Below are positions 17,342 through 26,039 of a DNA stretch of 64,000 nt, piece after piece. The translations under genes were made by a program, and so were the position numbers. The stretch is from contig NZ_SCUT01000030.1 in the NCBI RefSeq assembly GCF_004297265.1, positions 119,447 to 183,446 on the forward strand, written 5' to 3'. Source of the DNA: Reyranella sp. (GTDB lineage Bacteria > Pseudomonadota > Alphaproteobacteria > Reyranellales > Reyranellaceae). Position 1 is the first letter of the stretch, and each line of letters begins with the position of its first letter. A model generated the notes under the pieces. That model had not been told where the DNA came from. It searched no databases and saw nothing but the letters and a program-made list of their open reading frames with translations.

Positions 17342-18194
17342 GCGCCATGACGAGGTCGCGCACTTCCTGGCGCGCGGCAACATGACTCAAGGTCAACGAC
17401 GGCCCGGCGCCGCCGCTGCGCTTCAGGTCGAGCAGCGTGAGCCCCATCAGGAAAAGCTCCTTGTAGATCACGCGCTCGCTGAGGCCCGCGGCAATCCGGA
17501 AACCGATGCGCTTGGCCAGCGCCTCGATCACGTTGCCCATGTCGCGCTTGTTGCGCGCGGCGAGTGAGGACAGGCGGTTGCGCATCACGATCCAGTCGAC
17601 CGGCCGGCCACCCTCGATGGCGCGGATCTGGCGCTGCTTCCAGACCGCTTCCGCATAGATCGACGGGCGCACGATCTTCAGCGTATCGGGATCGACCCGG
17701 GCCAGAAGATCGAGGTCGATGAAGCTGTCGTTCAGCGGCGTCAGCAAGGTATCGGCCCAGGTGTGGGCCAGCCGGCTGAGATGGGTGTCGCTGCCCGGCG
17801 TATCGACGATCACGAAGTCGGCCGCGCCGACCGCAGGCTCCAGCGCCGCCGCCAGCCGGGCACGCTCGTCGGCTTCGGCCTCGCGACGGTCGTTCAGGGT
17901 CGAAATCATCACCGGCGTGTGCATAGGCATCGGCAGGTCGATGCCCTTCTTCGCCGCATAGGCCGCGCGGTTCTCGACGTAGCGGCTGAGCGTTCCCTGC
18001 CGCGCATCGAGGTCGAGTGTCGCGACGCGGGCGCCATCCCTCATCAGCGACACGGCGATGTGCAGCGCCGTCGTCGACTTGCCCGACCCGCCCTTCTCGT
18101 TGCCGATCACGAGGACGTGGCCGCGGCCCTCGATCCGAGGGGCCTGTGTCTGGGCGATGCTCGGATTGGGCGCTGGTTGGAATCCCTCGCTCAC
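17259..18194 (-). CDS. mipZ: MipZ-type division-plane positioning ATPase (ParA family)
   Basis: A 311-residue P-loop ATPase of the ParA/MinD group. The deviant Walker A N-E-K-G-G-S-G-K-S-T carries the signature lysine, L-D-L-D-A-R-Q-G-T-L follows, and D-F-V-I-V-D-T-P-G-S-D marks Walker B. In Caulobacter MipZ forms polar gradients that keep FtsZ at mid-cell. The protein has an extra A/P/E-rich tail. The start is GTG 18194, overlapping the TGA of the upstream molybdopterin oxidoreductase (GTGA). Being placed behind a redox enzyme is unexpected for a cell-division gene. Confidence 0.9.
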   Translation of the reverse strand: MSEGFQPAPNPSIAQTQAPRIEGRGHVLVIGNEKGGSGKSTTALHIAVSLMRDGARVATLDLDARQGTLSRYVENRAAYAAKKGIDLPMPMHTPVMISTLNDRREAEADERARLAAALEPAVGAADFVIVDTPGSDTHLSRLAHTWADTLLTPLNDSFIDLDLLARVDPDTLKIVRPSIYAEAVWKQRQIRAIEGGRPVDWIVMRNRLSSLAARNKRDMGNVIEALAKRIGFRIAAGLSERVIYKELFLMGLTLLDLKRSGGAGPSLTLSHVAARQEVRDLVMALNLPGVAPAEVDAPATEEATEAPPPAG

Positions 18195-20302
18195 GAGGCC
18201 TTGCGGATCCAGATGGCGGTGTCGTGGAACACCGCACCGCCGTTGGGCCAGCCGGGATCGGCCGAGGTCAGCGCATTGATGCCGATGCCGGTCTCGAAAT
18301 TGCGGTTGGGCCAGATGCCCTCGACGACGACGACACCCTTCTGCTGGCCCTCGCGCGGCTTGGCGTTGACGACGGTCCGGCCGCGCTCGTTGCCGATCTC
18401 GAGACGCTCGCCCTCGACGATGCCCATCGCCAGGCAGTCGTCGGGATTCATCAGCGCCGTCGGCCGGACCTCGCGCTTCTGCGAACTGGGCGTCTCGGTG
18501 AAGGTCGAGTTGAGGAAGGTGCGCGCCGGCGCCGCCACCAGCCGGAACGGCTTCTCGTCGGTGGCATTGTCGATCACGTCGAAATGGTCAGGCAGGACCG
18601 GCATCTCCTTGCCGCGCGGTCCATAGGCCGCCCAGTCGGGCTTGAAGCGGAACTTCTTGTCGGGCCAGGCGAAGCCGTCGAGGAAGTGCGACGTCTCGAA
18701 GCCCAGATGGAAGTCCTGGCCGCCCTTCTGCCAGTTGGTTTCGGCATCCCACATGCCCGAGACCTTGAGAGTCTCGTCCATGATTTCCCACGGCGTCATG
18801 TCGAAGCCGCGGTGCCTGGCGCCCAGGCGCTTTGCAAGTTCAGAAATCACGAAGTGGTTCTCGCGGCACTCGCCTGGCGCGTCAATCACCGCCTTGGTCA
18901 CCTGGAAGAAAGTGTGGCCGCTGGCTGTGTAAAAGTCGTCATGTTCGAGGAACATGGTGGCCGGCAGCACGATGTCGGCGAAGGCCGCTGTCTCGGTCAT
19001 GAACTGCTCGTGCACGCAGGTGAACAGGTCCTCGCGCTTGAAGCCCTTGTGCACGAGCTCGAGTTCCGGACAGACCATGGCCGGATTGGTGTTCTGGATC
19101 AGCATGCCGGTGACCGGCGGGCCGTTCTTCAGTGCCGCGGCATCATTGGTCAGGATCGGCCCGAGGCGCGACTGGTCGAGATCGCGGATCGACGGATCGA
19201 CCACGTCGAGCCCTTCGATCAGCGTCTTGTTGATCGGGTACATGCCGGTGTGGCCGTAGAGGGCCCCGCCGCCCTTGTACTGCCACGCACCGGTGACCGC
19301 CGGCAGGCAGGTCACGGCATGCATGTTGGCCGCCCCGTTGCGGCTGCGGCTGAAGCCGTGATGGCAGCGGATGAACGACGCCTTGCTCCGTCCGTAGAGG
19401 CGCGCGAACGCCACGATCTCCTCGACGGAAAGTCCGGTGATCTTCGAAGCCCATTCCGGCGTGCGCGTCGCCACATGCGCGGCCAGCTCGTCCGGCGCGT
19501 CGGTGTATTTCCGCAGATAGTCCCAGTCGGCAAAGCCCTCCTTGAAGAGGACATGCATCACGCCGACCGCCAGCGCGCCGTCGGTGCCCGGACGCACCGC
19601 AAGATGGATGTCGGCCTGATCGGCGGTGCCCGTGCGATAGGGATCGACCACGACGAGCTTGGCGCCACGCTTCTTCGCCTTCATCGCGTGGGTCATGACG
19701 TTGACCTGGGTGTTGACGGGATTGCCGCCCCAGATCACCACCAGCTCGGCATGCTCGTCGATCTCGCGCACGTCGGCGCCGCGCTTGGCGCCGACCCCGG
19801 CGATCCAGCCGGTGTCCGACAAGGTCACGCAGATGGTGGAGAAATAGCGCGAGTATTTCATCGCGTTGCGCAGGCGGTTGATGCCGTCGCGCTGCACCAG
19901 CCCCATCGTGCCGGCATAGTAATAGGGCCAGATCGTCTCGCTGCCGTACTGCCGCGCCTTGGCGATGAACTGTTCCGCCACGATGTCGAGCGCGTCCGAC
20001 CACGAGATTTCGGCGAACTGCTTCGAGCCCTTCGGGCCGACGCGGCGCAGCGGCTTCATCAGCCGGTCGGGATGGTGGATGCGCTCGGCGTAGCGCGCGA
20101 CCTTCTCGCAGATCACGCCCGCCGTGTAGTCGTTGCGCATCGAGCCGCGGATACGGCCGATCCTGGTATTGCTCAGCCTCTCGACATCCAGCGCGCAGGT
20201 ACTTGTGCAGTCGTGCGGACACACCGACGGGACGGTCGTCGTGCCGGACTCGTGCAGCTTGGCGCGGCCCACCGGCGGGTAGGCATGATCGTCGGGTGAC
20301 AT
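18191..20302 (-). CDS. Molybdopterin-dependent oxidoreductase (DMSO-reductase superfamily)
   Basis: A 703-residue catalytic subunit with an N-terminal [4Fe-4S] site: C-P-H-D-C-T-S-T-C near residue 29, and a fourth Cys in V-I-C-E-K-V. The Mo-bisPGD domains follow, including G-G-N-P-V-N-T-Q and the C-terminal dinucleotide-binding domain. No twin-arginine signal is seen, so it is likely cytoplasmic. No partner FeS or membrane subunit is adjacent. ATG 20302 is preferred over ATG 20332 because it is closer to the FeS domain. A paralogue lies at 26-28 kb. The oxidised substrate is unknown. Confidence 0.85.
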   Translation of the reverse strand: MSPDDHAYPPVGRAKLHESGTTTVPSVCPHDCTSTCALDVERLSNTRIGRIRGSMRNDYTAGVICEKVARYAERIHHPDRLMKPLRRVGPKGSKQFAEISWSDALDIVAEQFIAKARQYGSETIWPYYYAGTMGLVQRDGINRLRNAMKYSRYFSTICVTLSDTGWIAGVGAKRGADVREIDEHAELVVIWGGNPVNTQVNVMTHAMKAKKRGAKLVVVDPYRTGTADQADIHLAVRPGTDGALAVGVMHVLFKEGFADWDYLRKYTDAPDELAAHVATRTPEWASKITGLSVEEIVAFARLYGRSKASFIRCHHGFSRSRNGAANMHAVTCLPAVTGAWQYKGGGALYGHTGMYPINKTLIEGLDVVDPSIRDLDQSRLGPILTNDAAALKNGPPVTGMLIQNTNPAMVCPELELVHKGFKREDLFTCVHEQFMTETAAFADIVLPATMFLEHDDFYTASGHTFFQVTKAVIDAPGECRENHFVISELAKRLGARHRGFDMTPWEIMDETLKVSGMWDAETNWQKGGQDFHLGFETSHFLDGFAWPDKKFRFKPDWAAYGPRGKEMPVLPDHFDVIDNATDEKPFRLVAAPARTFLNSTFTETPSSQKREVRPTALMNPDDCLAMGIVEGERLEIGNERGRTVVNAKPREGQQKGVVVVEGIWPNRNFETGIGINALTSADPGWPNGGAVFHDTAIWIRKAS

Positions 20303-20381
20303 GTGGACGCTCCGCGAGAAGTGCAGCAGCATACAGGCCGGCCACCGGCCATGAAAGCGGCCTCAGGGAGTGGAAAGTAGC

Positions 20382-21650
20382 GTGTCTTCTCAGGCTCGGG
20401 TCTCCGTGGGCGCCGTTCGGCGCGCCACCGCTGCCGATGCCGAGGGCATCGCTCGACTTTTCCCCAGCTTCCCGTCCCTGGCCTCGACGAGCGATACGCG
20501 GGCGATCTTCCTCATCGATGGCGAAGTGGGCCCGTCTGGCGCGGTGCTGCTGGAGCAGGCCGCCGGTCATCTGGCCGTCGGGCCCCTGGCGACCGTGCCC
20601 GATGGCGAACGCCACGAGATCGCGCGCGCGTTGATCAGTTTCGCCGAATTGACGGCGCGTGCGATCGGCCTGCGCGAGGTGCGCCTCGCCGCCGGTGCCG
20701 TCCCGCCCGATCTCGCCACGTCGCTCGGTTATCGCGGCGGCGTAAAGCGCATCCGCACCGGCAAGCTCGCCCGGATGATCGACCATCTGGAGGCGCTGGG
20801 CGTGCCGCTGTGGCGCGATGGCGCCGCACCGTTCGACCTCACGCTCTACTATCGCGGCGTGTGGGCCGCGATGGCACTGCTGGTCGGGTTCGGGAGCATC
20901 ACCCTCGCCGTCTTCGGGCCTGGCGAGGTCACCCTGCTGCACGTGCTCGGGCCCGCCCTGCTCTGCCTGGGCGCCTCCGCCTTCGCCTTCGTGCAGGTTT
21001 GCCTGATCGCGATAGCTGCGAGACGGCGCGCGCCCGTCCCCATCGCCCTCGGCATCTTCGTCGCCGCCGCGCTGTCGATCGCCGGCATCGGGGGGCTGTT
21101 CCATGAACGGGCCGTGCCGTCCATCGGCGAACTGTGGGCGATCTACTCCGGGGACGAGGCACTCGACACACTGGCCGTCTCGGTGAGTGCCGATGGCACG
21201 GCGCTCAACGTCGAGGGCGCCTACGGCACCGGCAGCGCCGCTGCCGTGCGGCAGGCGCTGCACAGGAATCCCTCGATTCGTCGCGTCGTCCTGGCCGGTC
21301 CGGGCGGGCGCATTGGCACCGCCTTCGAGATCAACCGCATGATCCGCAATCGCAAGCTTGCAACGCGTGTCGAGACCGGCTGCGCCTCCGCCTGCACCAT
21401 CGCCTTCCTCGGCGGCAACGATCGCTCGATCTCAGCCAGCGGGCGCCTCGGCTTCCACCAGGGCAGCTTCCCCGGCATGGGCCCCAACGACCTGTACGAG
21501 AGCAACCGCGACATGCGGCGCTTCCTGGTCGCGAGCGGCGTCACGCCCGAGTTCGCGCAGCGCGTGATCGACACACCACCCGACGAAATCTGGACGCCGA
21601 CGCCGCAGGAACTGCTGGCCGGCCGGGTCGTGCAACGCGTAAATCGCTGA
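20382..21650 (+). CDS. GNAT-like / transmembrane / ClpP-like (COG3904-type) fusion protein
   Basis: A 422-residue three-part protein. Residues 1 to about 145 read like an N-acetyltransferase domain (V-R-R-A-T-A-A-D-A-E-G-I near the start). Three hydrophobic segments follow (about 160-180, 190-215 and 220-240). The C-terminal 180 residues match the periplasmic ClpP/crotonase-like type: L-A-G-P-G-G-R-I-G-T, then G-C-A-S-A-C-T with the likely nucleophile Ser, and L-G-F-H-Q with the likely His. GTG 20382 has an AGGGAG 11 bp upstream; GTG 20370 is possible. It is divergent from the molybdopterin gene. Domain calls are by eye; the fusion looks unusual. Confidence 0.7.
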   Translation: MSSQARVSVGAVRRATAADAEGIARLFPSFPSLASTSDTRAIFLIDGEVGPSGAVLLEQAAGHLAVGPLATVPDGERHEIARALISFAELTARAIGLREVRLAAGAVPPDLATSLGYRGGVKRIRTGKLARMIDHLEALGVPLWRDGAAPFDLTLYYRGVWAAMALLVGFGSITLAVFGPGEVTLLHVLGPALLCLGASAFAFVQVCLIAIAARRRAPVPIALGIFVAAALSIAGIGGLFHERAVPSIGELWAIYSGDEALDTLAVSVSADGTALNVEGAYGTGSAAAVRQALHRNPSIRRVVLAGPGGRIGTAFEINRMIRNRKLATRVETGCASACTIAFLGGNDRSISASGRLGFHQGSFPGMGPNDLYESNRDMRRFLVASGVTPEFAQRVIDTPPDEIWTPTPQELLAGRVVQRVNR

Positions 21651-21667
21651 CGGAGGTACCTTTCGGC

Positions 21668-23311
21668 ATGATCCCTCGCGGTCTTTCCTACGACGACGCC
21701 ATGAAGCGGTTCCGTTGGCCCGCGCCCCAGCGGTTCAACATCGGCCGCGCCGTCTGCGAGCGCCACGCGCCCGACACGCTGGCGATGATTGTCGAGAATG
21801 CCGACGGCTCGGTGCGCAACTGGACCTTCGGCCAGCTCCTCGCCGCCAGCTCGCGGCTGGCCAATGCGCTGGTCGCGCGCGGCATCAACAAAGGTGATCG
21901 CGTCGCCGTGTTCCTCAGCCAGGGCGCCGAACTCACCCTCTGCCATCTCGCGGGCTATCGCATGGGTGCGGTCGTCCTGCCGCTCTTCACGCTGTTCGGC
22001 GAGGAGGCGATCGAATACCGGCTGGCCAATGCCGAGGCCTCGGCCGTCATCACCGACATGAGCCAGCTGCCGAAGCTGCTGGCCGTGCGCGACCGCCTGC
22101 CCCACCTCAGGACGGTGATCGTGATCGGCGCCGGCGCACACGGTTCTGCATTTCTCGATTGGGACCGCTTGCTCGGCGCCGCCTCCGACCGCTTCACCAC
22201 AGTCGACACCGCGGCCGAGGATCCCGCGCTGCTGATCTACACGTCGGGAACGACGGGCCAGCCCAAGGGCGCGCTGCATGCCCACCGCATGATGCTGGGC
22301 TGCATCCCCGCCGTGGAGCAGTGGCTGGGCCACTGGCCGCGCGGCAACGAGGTGATGTGGACGCCGGCCGAATGGGCCTGGATCGCCGGCCTCTACGATG
22401 CGTTGTTCCCCGCCTGGTACTACGGCACGCCGGTGCTGGCCCATCGCTTCGCCAAGTTCGACCCGGAACGCGCCTTCGCCATGCTGGCCAAGCACAAGGT
22501 CGGCGTGAGCTTCATTCCGCCGACCGCACTCAAGATGATGCGCCAGGTCCACAAGCCGCGCGAGCGCTGGACCTACGACATCCGCGCCATCTCGACCGGC
22601 GGCGAGGCCATGGGCGAGGAGCTGCTGAGCTGGGGCCGCGACACGTTCGGCACGACGATTTCGGAGGGCTACGGCCAGACCGAGATGAACCTGATGCTGC
22701 TGAACTCACCCGACTGGTTCGAGGTCCGCGCGGGCTCCTGCGGCCGCGCCTGCCCCGGCCGCAAGGTCGCGATCGTCGATGGCGACGGCAACGTCCTGCC
22801 GCCCGGCCAGGAAGGCCAGATCGCGGGTTGGCGGCACGATCCCATCGTCATGCTGGAATACTGGCGCAACCCCGAGGCCACCGAACGCAAGTATGCCGGC
22901 GACTGGCTGCTGACCGGCGACCTCGGCACGATCGACGCGGAGGGCTACGTCTTCTTCAAGAGCCGCGACGACGACGTCATCACCTCGGGCGGCTACCGCA
23001 TTGGGCCGGGCGAGATCGAGGAATGCCTGATGAAGCATCCTGCCGTGGCGATGGTCGGGGTCGTGGGCGTGCCCGACCGGCTGCGGACGGAGATCGTGAA
23101 GGCCTTCGTCCAGCTCAGGCCCGAGATCGTGCCCACCGACTCCCTCAAGGCCGACCTGGCGGGCTTCGTGAAGACCCGACTGGCTGCGCACGAATATCCG
23201 CGCGAGGTCGAGTTCGTGCCGGAACTGCCCCTCACGACAACGGGCAAGATCCTGCGCCGGGAACTGAGGCGCCTCGATGCCGAGCGCGGCGTGGTCGTTC
23301 GACTGCGTTAG
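21668..23311 (+). CDS. AMP-dependent acyl-CoA synthetase
   Basis: A 547-residue ANL-superfamily ligase resembling medium-chain (ACSM) or acetyl-CoA synthetases. The P-loop L-I-Y-T-S-G-T-T-G-Q-P-K-G lies near residue 195. E-G-Y-G-Q-T-E is near 335, and the C-terminal T-G-D-L-G hinge region and catalytic-lysine segment T-T-T-G-K-I-L-R-R are intact. ATG 21668 has a GGAGG about 11 bp upstream. It follows the GNAT/ClpP-like gene by 17 bp. Its stop overlaps the stop of a small opposite-strand frame. Confidence 0.92.
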   Translation: MIPRGLSYDDAMKRFRWPAPQRFNIGRAVCERHAPDTLAMIVENADGSVRNWTFGQLLAASSRLANALVARGINKGDRVAVFLSQGAELTLCHLAGYRMGAVVLPLFTLFGEEAIEYRLANAEASAVITDMSQLPKLLAVRDRLPHLRTVIVIGAGAHGSAFLDWDRLLGAASDRFTTVDTAAEDPALLIYTSGTTGQPKGALHAHRMMLGCIPAVEQWLGHWPRGNEVMWTPAEWAWIAGLYDALFPAWYYGTPVLAHRFAKFDPERAFAMLAKHKVGVSFIPPTALKMMRQVHKPRERWTYDIRAISTGGEAMGEELLSWGRDTFGTTISEGYGQTEMNLMLLNSPDWFEVRAGSCGRACPGRKVAIVDGDGNVLPPGQEGQIAGWRHDPIVMLEYWRNPEATERKYAGDWLLTGDLGTIDAEGYVFFKSRDDDVITSGGYRIGPGEIEECLMKHPAVAMVGVVGVPDRLRTEIVKAFVQLRPEIVPTDSLKADLAGFVKTRLAAHEYPREVEFVPELPLTTTGKILRRELRRLDAERGVVVRLR

Positions 23312-23421
23312 GTCAGGAGCGTCTGGACGCTTTCAGCAAGGCTGTTCAGGAGCGTGGCGAGGCCGATCAAGGCCGCCGGCCACCACGAAACGAGGCGGGT
23401 CGCAGGGTCCGTGGAAAACAT
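23308..23421 (-). CDS. Possible 37-residue single-pass membrane peptide
   Basis: A short frame from ATG 23421 encodes 37 residues. It has a polar start (M-F-S-T-D-P-A-T-R), a hydrophobic tryptophan-rich helix (W-W-P-A-A-L-I-G-L-A) and an amphipathic end (S-L-A-E-S-V-Q-T-L-L-T). No strong Shine-Dalgarno is seen. A sigma-70-like promoter lies just upstream at 23459-23487 in the AT-rich gap, which raises the odds that something is transcribed here. It could instead be a small RNA or part of the 3' end of the ABC exporter transcript. Confidence 0.35.
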   Translation of the reverse strand: MFSTDPATRLVSWWPAALIGLATLLNSLAESVQTLLT

Positions 23422-23458
23422 GGTCGTCTGATCCAAATGAAGTTCGTAATATAGATTA

Positions 23459-23487
23459 ACTATATCCGACACTTCATTGAAATTCAA
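23459..23487 (-). promoter_or_regulatory. Sigma-70-like promoter in AT-rich gap
   Basis: Reading the minus strand, TTGAAT (23482-23487) and TATAGT (23459-23464) are spaced by 17 bp, with a predicted start near 23452, about 30 nt ahead of the ATG at 23421. The gap 23422-23517 is distinctly AT-rich against the surrounding high-GC DNA. Confidence 0.45.
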
Positions 23488-23517
23488 CGATTTTATCGAC
23501 AGACCTAAAGTGAAACT

Positions 23518-25272
23518 TCAGCTGGCGGCCGTCGACACGTTGAACTGCAGCTCCGCGAGCCGGGCATAGAGGCCGCCCCGACCCACCAGCTCGGCATGGC
23601 TCCCGATATCGACCACCCGTCCCTGGTCGAGAACGACGATGCGGTCGGCCTTCTGCACGGTGGCCAGGCGATGGGCGATGACGAGGGTCGTGCGGTTGCG
23701 CATCACCCGGTCCAGGGCCTGCTGGACCGCCAGCTCGCTCTCGGCATCGAGGGCACTCGTCGCCTCGTCGAGCAGCAGCACGGCCGGGTCGCAGAGCAGA
23801 GCCCGGGCGATGGCGATACGCTGGCGCTGGCCGCCCGACAGGCGCACGCCGCGCGCCCCGAGGTCGGTCCCGAAACCGTGCGGCAGGGCCTCGATGAAGC
23901 CCAGCGCCGAGGCCGCCTCGGCGGCGGCCCGCACCTCGGCATCGCTGGCGTCCGGCCGGCCGTAGCGGATGTTGTCGGCGACCGACGTGCTGAACAGGGT
24001 CGGGTCCTGCGGAACCACGGCCAGCGACCGCCGCAGCTCGCCCAGGGCCAGATCCCTTATGTCGATGCCGTCGAGGCGGACCGTGCCCTTCTCCGGATCG
24101 TAGAAGCGCAGCAGCAGGTTGAAGGCCGTGGTCTTGCCGGCGCCCGAGGGACCGACGATCGCTACCGTCTCACCGGGCGCGATCGCGAGGTCGAAGCGAT
24201 CGAGGGCGAGCGCGTCGGTGCGCGTCGGATAGCGGAACGAGACGTCTTCGAAGGCCACGGCTCCCCGGACCGGCTTCGGCAGCGCCCTGGGGTTGACCGG
24301 CTCGGCGATCGACGGCGGCTCGGCGCGCAACTCCGCCAGCCGCTCGGCGGCCCCCGAGGCCCGCTGCAGGTCGCCGATCGTCTCGCTGATCGCCCCGCCC
24401 GAGCTGGCGACCAGCACCGCGTAGAACACGAAGGCCGAGAGATCGCCGGCGCTGATCCGGCCGGTCAGCACGTCGTGGCCGCCCATCCACAGCAGGAAGC
24501 CGACGGCCGAGAACACGATGAAGATGACCAGCGTGGTCATGACTGCGCGGCGCGACACCCGCCGGGTGGCCGCCACGAACGCCCGCTCGGTCGCTTCGCC
24601 GAAGCGCTGCGCCGCACGATCCTCCTGGGCGAAGGCCTGGACGGTGCGGACCCCGTCCAGGGTCTCCGCCCCTTCCGACACCATCTCGCCCATGCGCGCC
24701 TGGGCCTCGCGCGACAGCGCCCTCACCTTTCGGCCGAACACGACGATGGGCACGACGGTGAGCGGCACGACCGCGAGCGTCCACAAAGCGAGCTTGGGAT
24801 TCGTTACGACCAGCATCACCACGCCGCCGAGGCACATCAGCGTGTTGCGCAGCGCCACCGAGGCCGAGGAACCGATCACCTGCTCGATGAGCTGCGCGTC
24901 GGCCGAGATGCGGCTCATCACGTCGCCCGAGCGCTTGATCTCGAACCAGGCCGGCCCCAGCCGCACGACATGGTCGAAGAGATCGCGGCGCAGGTCGCCC
25001 ACCACCCGCTCGCCCAGCCACGAGACCAGGTAGAAGCGTGCCCCGGAAGCGATGGCCAGCACGACGGCCACGGCCAGCAGCGAGGCCAGGGCGTAATTCA
25101 GGATGTCCGGCCGCCCCTGTGCGAAGCCGCGGTCGATCAGGGCGCGCAGGCAGGCGCCGAACGCCAGCACCGTCCCCGCCGCGACCAGCAGCGACAGGAG
25201 GGCGAGGATGGTGCGCCCGCGATAAGGTTTGAGATAGGGCCCCAGCAGGGCCAGTCCGCCGAACCGGTTCAT
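23518..25272 (-). CDS. MsbA-like ABC exporter (fused permease and ATPase)
   Basis: A 584-residue half-transporter of the lipid A/multidrug exporter type. Six hydrophobic segments fill residues 1-310. The ATPase domain has Walker A G-P-S-G-A-G-K-T-T near 373, signature L-S-G-G-Q-R-Q-R near 475, and Walker B V-L-L-L-D-E-A-T-S. It probably works as a homodimer in the inner membrane. ATG 25272 overlaps the cyaY stop (ATGA), indicating coupling. An ABC exporter next to rpmE is a frequent alphaproteobacterial arrangement. Confidence 0.9.
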   Translation of the reverse strand: MNRFGGLALLGPYLKPYRGRTILALLSLLVAAGTVLAFGACLRALIDRGFAQGRPDILNYALASLLAVAVVLAIASGARFYLVSWLGERVVGDLRRDLFDHVVRLGPAWFEIKRSGDVMSRISADAQLIEQVIGSSASVALRNTLMCLGGVVMLVVTNPKLALWTLAVVPLTVVPIVVFGRKVRALSREAQARMGEMVSEGAETLDGVRTVQAFAQEDRAAQRFGEATERAFVAATRRVSRRAVMTTLVIFIVFSAVGFLLWMGGHDVLTGRISAGDLSAFVFYAVLVASSGGAISETIGDLQRASGAAERLAELRAEPPSIAEPVNPRALPKPVRGAVAFEDVSFRYPTRTDALALDRFDLAIAPGETVAIVGPSGAGKTTAFNLLLRFYDPEKGTVRLDGIDIRDLALGELRRSLAVVPQDPTLFSTSVADNIRYGRPDASDAEVRAAAEAASALGFIEALPHGFGTDLGARGVRLSGGQRQRIAIARALLCDPAVLLLDEATSALDAESELAVQQALDRVMRNRTTLVIAHRLATVQKADRIVVLDQGRVVDIGSHAELVGRGGLYARLAELQFNVSTAAS

Positions 25273-25574
25273 GGGGCCTGCCAGTTCAGTTCGACGCCTA
25301 GTTCACCCCCGAGCGCGGCGAGCAGGTCGCCCCCGCCCCGTGTGTCCTGCCACTGTCCGCTGTCGGCATCGAATGCATAGTGCCGGGCGCCGCTCACGGG
25401 CGAGCTCAGCCATATCTGCCGGGTGGGCGCATGTTTGTTGACGATCCACGTGCCCTCGTCCCCCTCGACCGTCAGGATGCCTCCCTGCAGTTCGGCGTCT
25501 ACATGGTCCGCCAAAGCCTCCTCGAGGGTTGCGAGCAGGCTGTCGGCGAGGCTTTCGAAGGCTGAATCGCTCAT
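25269..25574 (-). CDS. cyaY: Iron donor protein CyaY (frataxin)
   Basis: A 101-residue bacterial frataxin. The acidic first helix ([15 protein letters not shown]), the strand with [10 protein letters not shown] and [10 protein letters not shown], and H-Y-A-F-D are family hallmarks. It modulates iron supply and cysteine desulfurase activity in Fe-S cluster assembly. It overlaps the ABC exporter by 4 bp and is divergent from rpmE, 126 bp away. Its coupling to an exporter gene is a lineage-specific context. Confidence 0.92.
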   Translation of the reverse strand: MSDSAFESLADSLLATLEEALADHVDAELQGGILTVEGDEGTWIVNKHAPTRQIWLSSPVSGARHYAFDADSGQWQDTRGGGDLLAALGGELGVELNWQAP

Positions 25575-25700
25575 GGCGGCCGGTCTACAAGCCATAGCGA
25601 AGCCGTACAACCAGCTTGTCGCCACGCTCCCGGGACTGTATATCCCCGCCCTTGTCGCGCCGGCCGGTCGGAATCGGCCCTGAAGCGCTGGAGAGATAGT

Positions 25701-25976
25701 ATGCAAGAGAAGATCCACCCCGACTACCACACCATCACGGTGGTGATGACCGACGGCACGTCCTTCGAGACGAAGTCGACCTGGGGCAAGGAAGGCGCCA
25801 GCCTGCGCCTCGACATCGATCCGAAGACGCATCCGGCCTGGACCGGCGTGCGCCAGAGCATCGATCGCGGCGGCCGCGTGCAGCGCTTCAAGAACCGCTT
25901 CGGCATGATCGGCGATGCCGGCGTCGGCGCGGGCGCCAAGGCGGCTCCCGCCAAGCCGGCCGCAGACAAGAAGTAG
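25701..25976 (+). CDS. rpmE: 50S ribosomal protein bL31
   Basis: A 91-residue bL31. The I-H-P-D-Y-H-T-I opening, [13 protein letters not shown] and H-P-A-W-T-G are diagnostic. There are no cysteines, so it is the zinc-free form usual in alphaproteobacteria. A lysine/alanine-rich tail follows residue 75. ATG 25701 is preceded by GGAGAG. Single-gene transcript by appearance. Confidence 0.96.
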   Translation: MQEKIHPDYHTITVVMTDGTSFETKSTWGKEGASLRLDIDPKTHPAWTGVRQSIDRGGRVQRFKNRFGMIGDAGVGAGAKAAPAKPAADKK

Positions 25977-26039
25977 CACCCGCTCGCTATTTCGACTTCT
26001 GCTAAACTATCGCCGCGATACCCTTCGGGAGGCGGCGTA

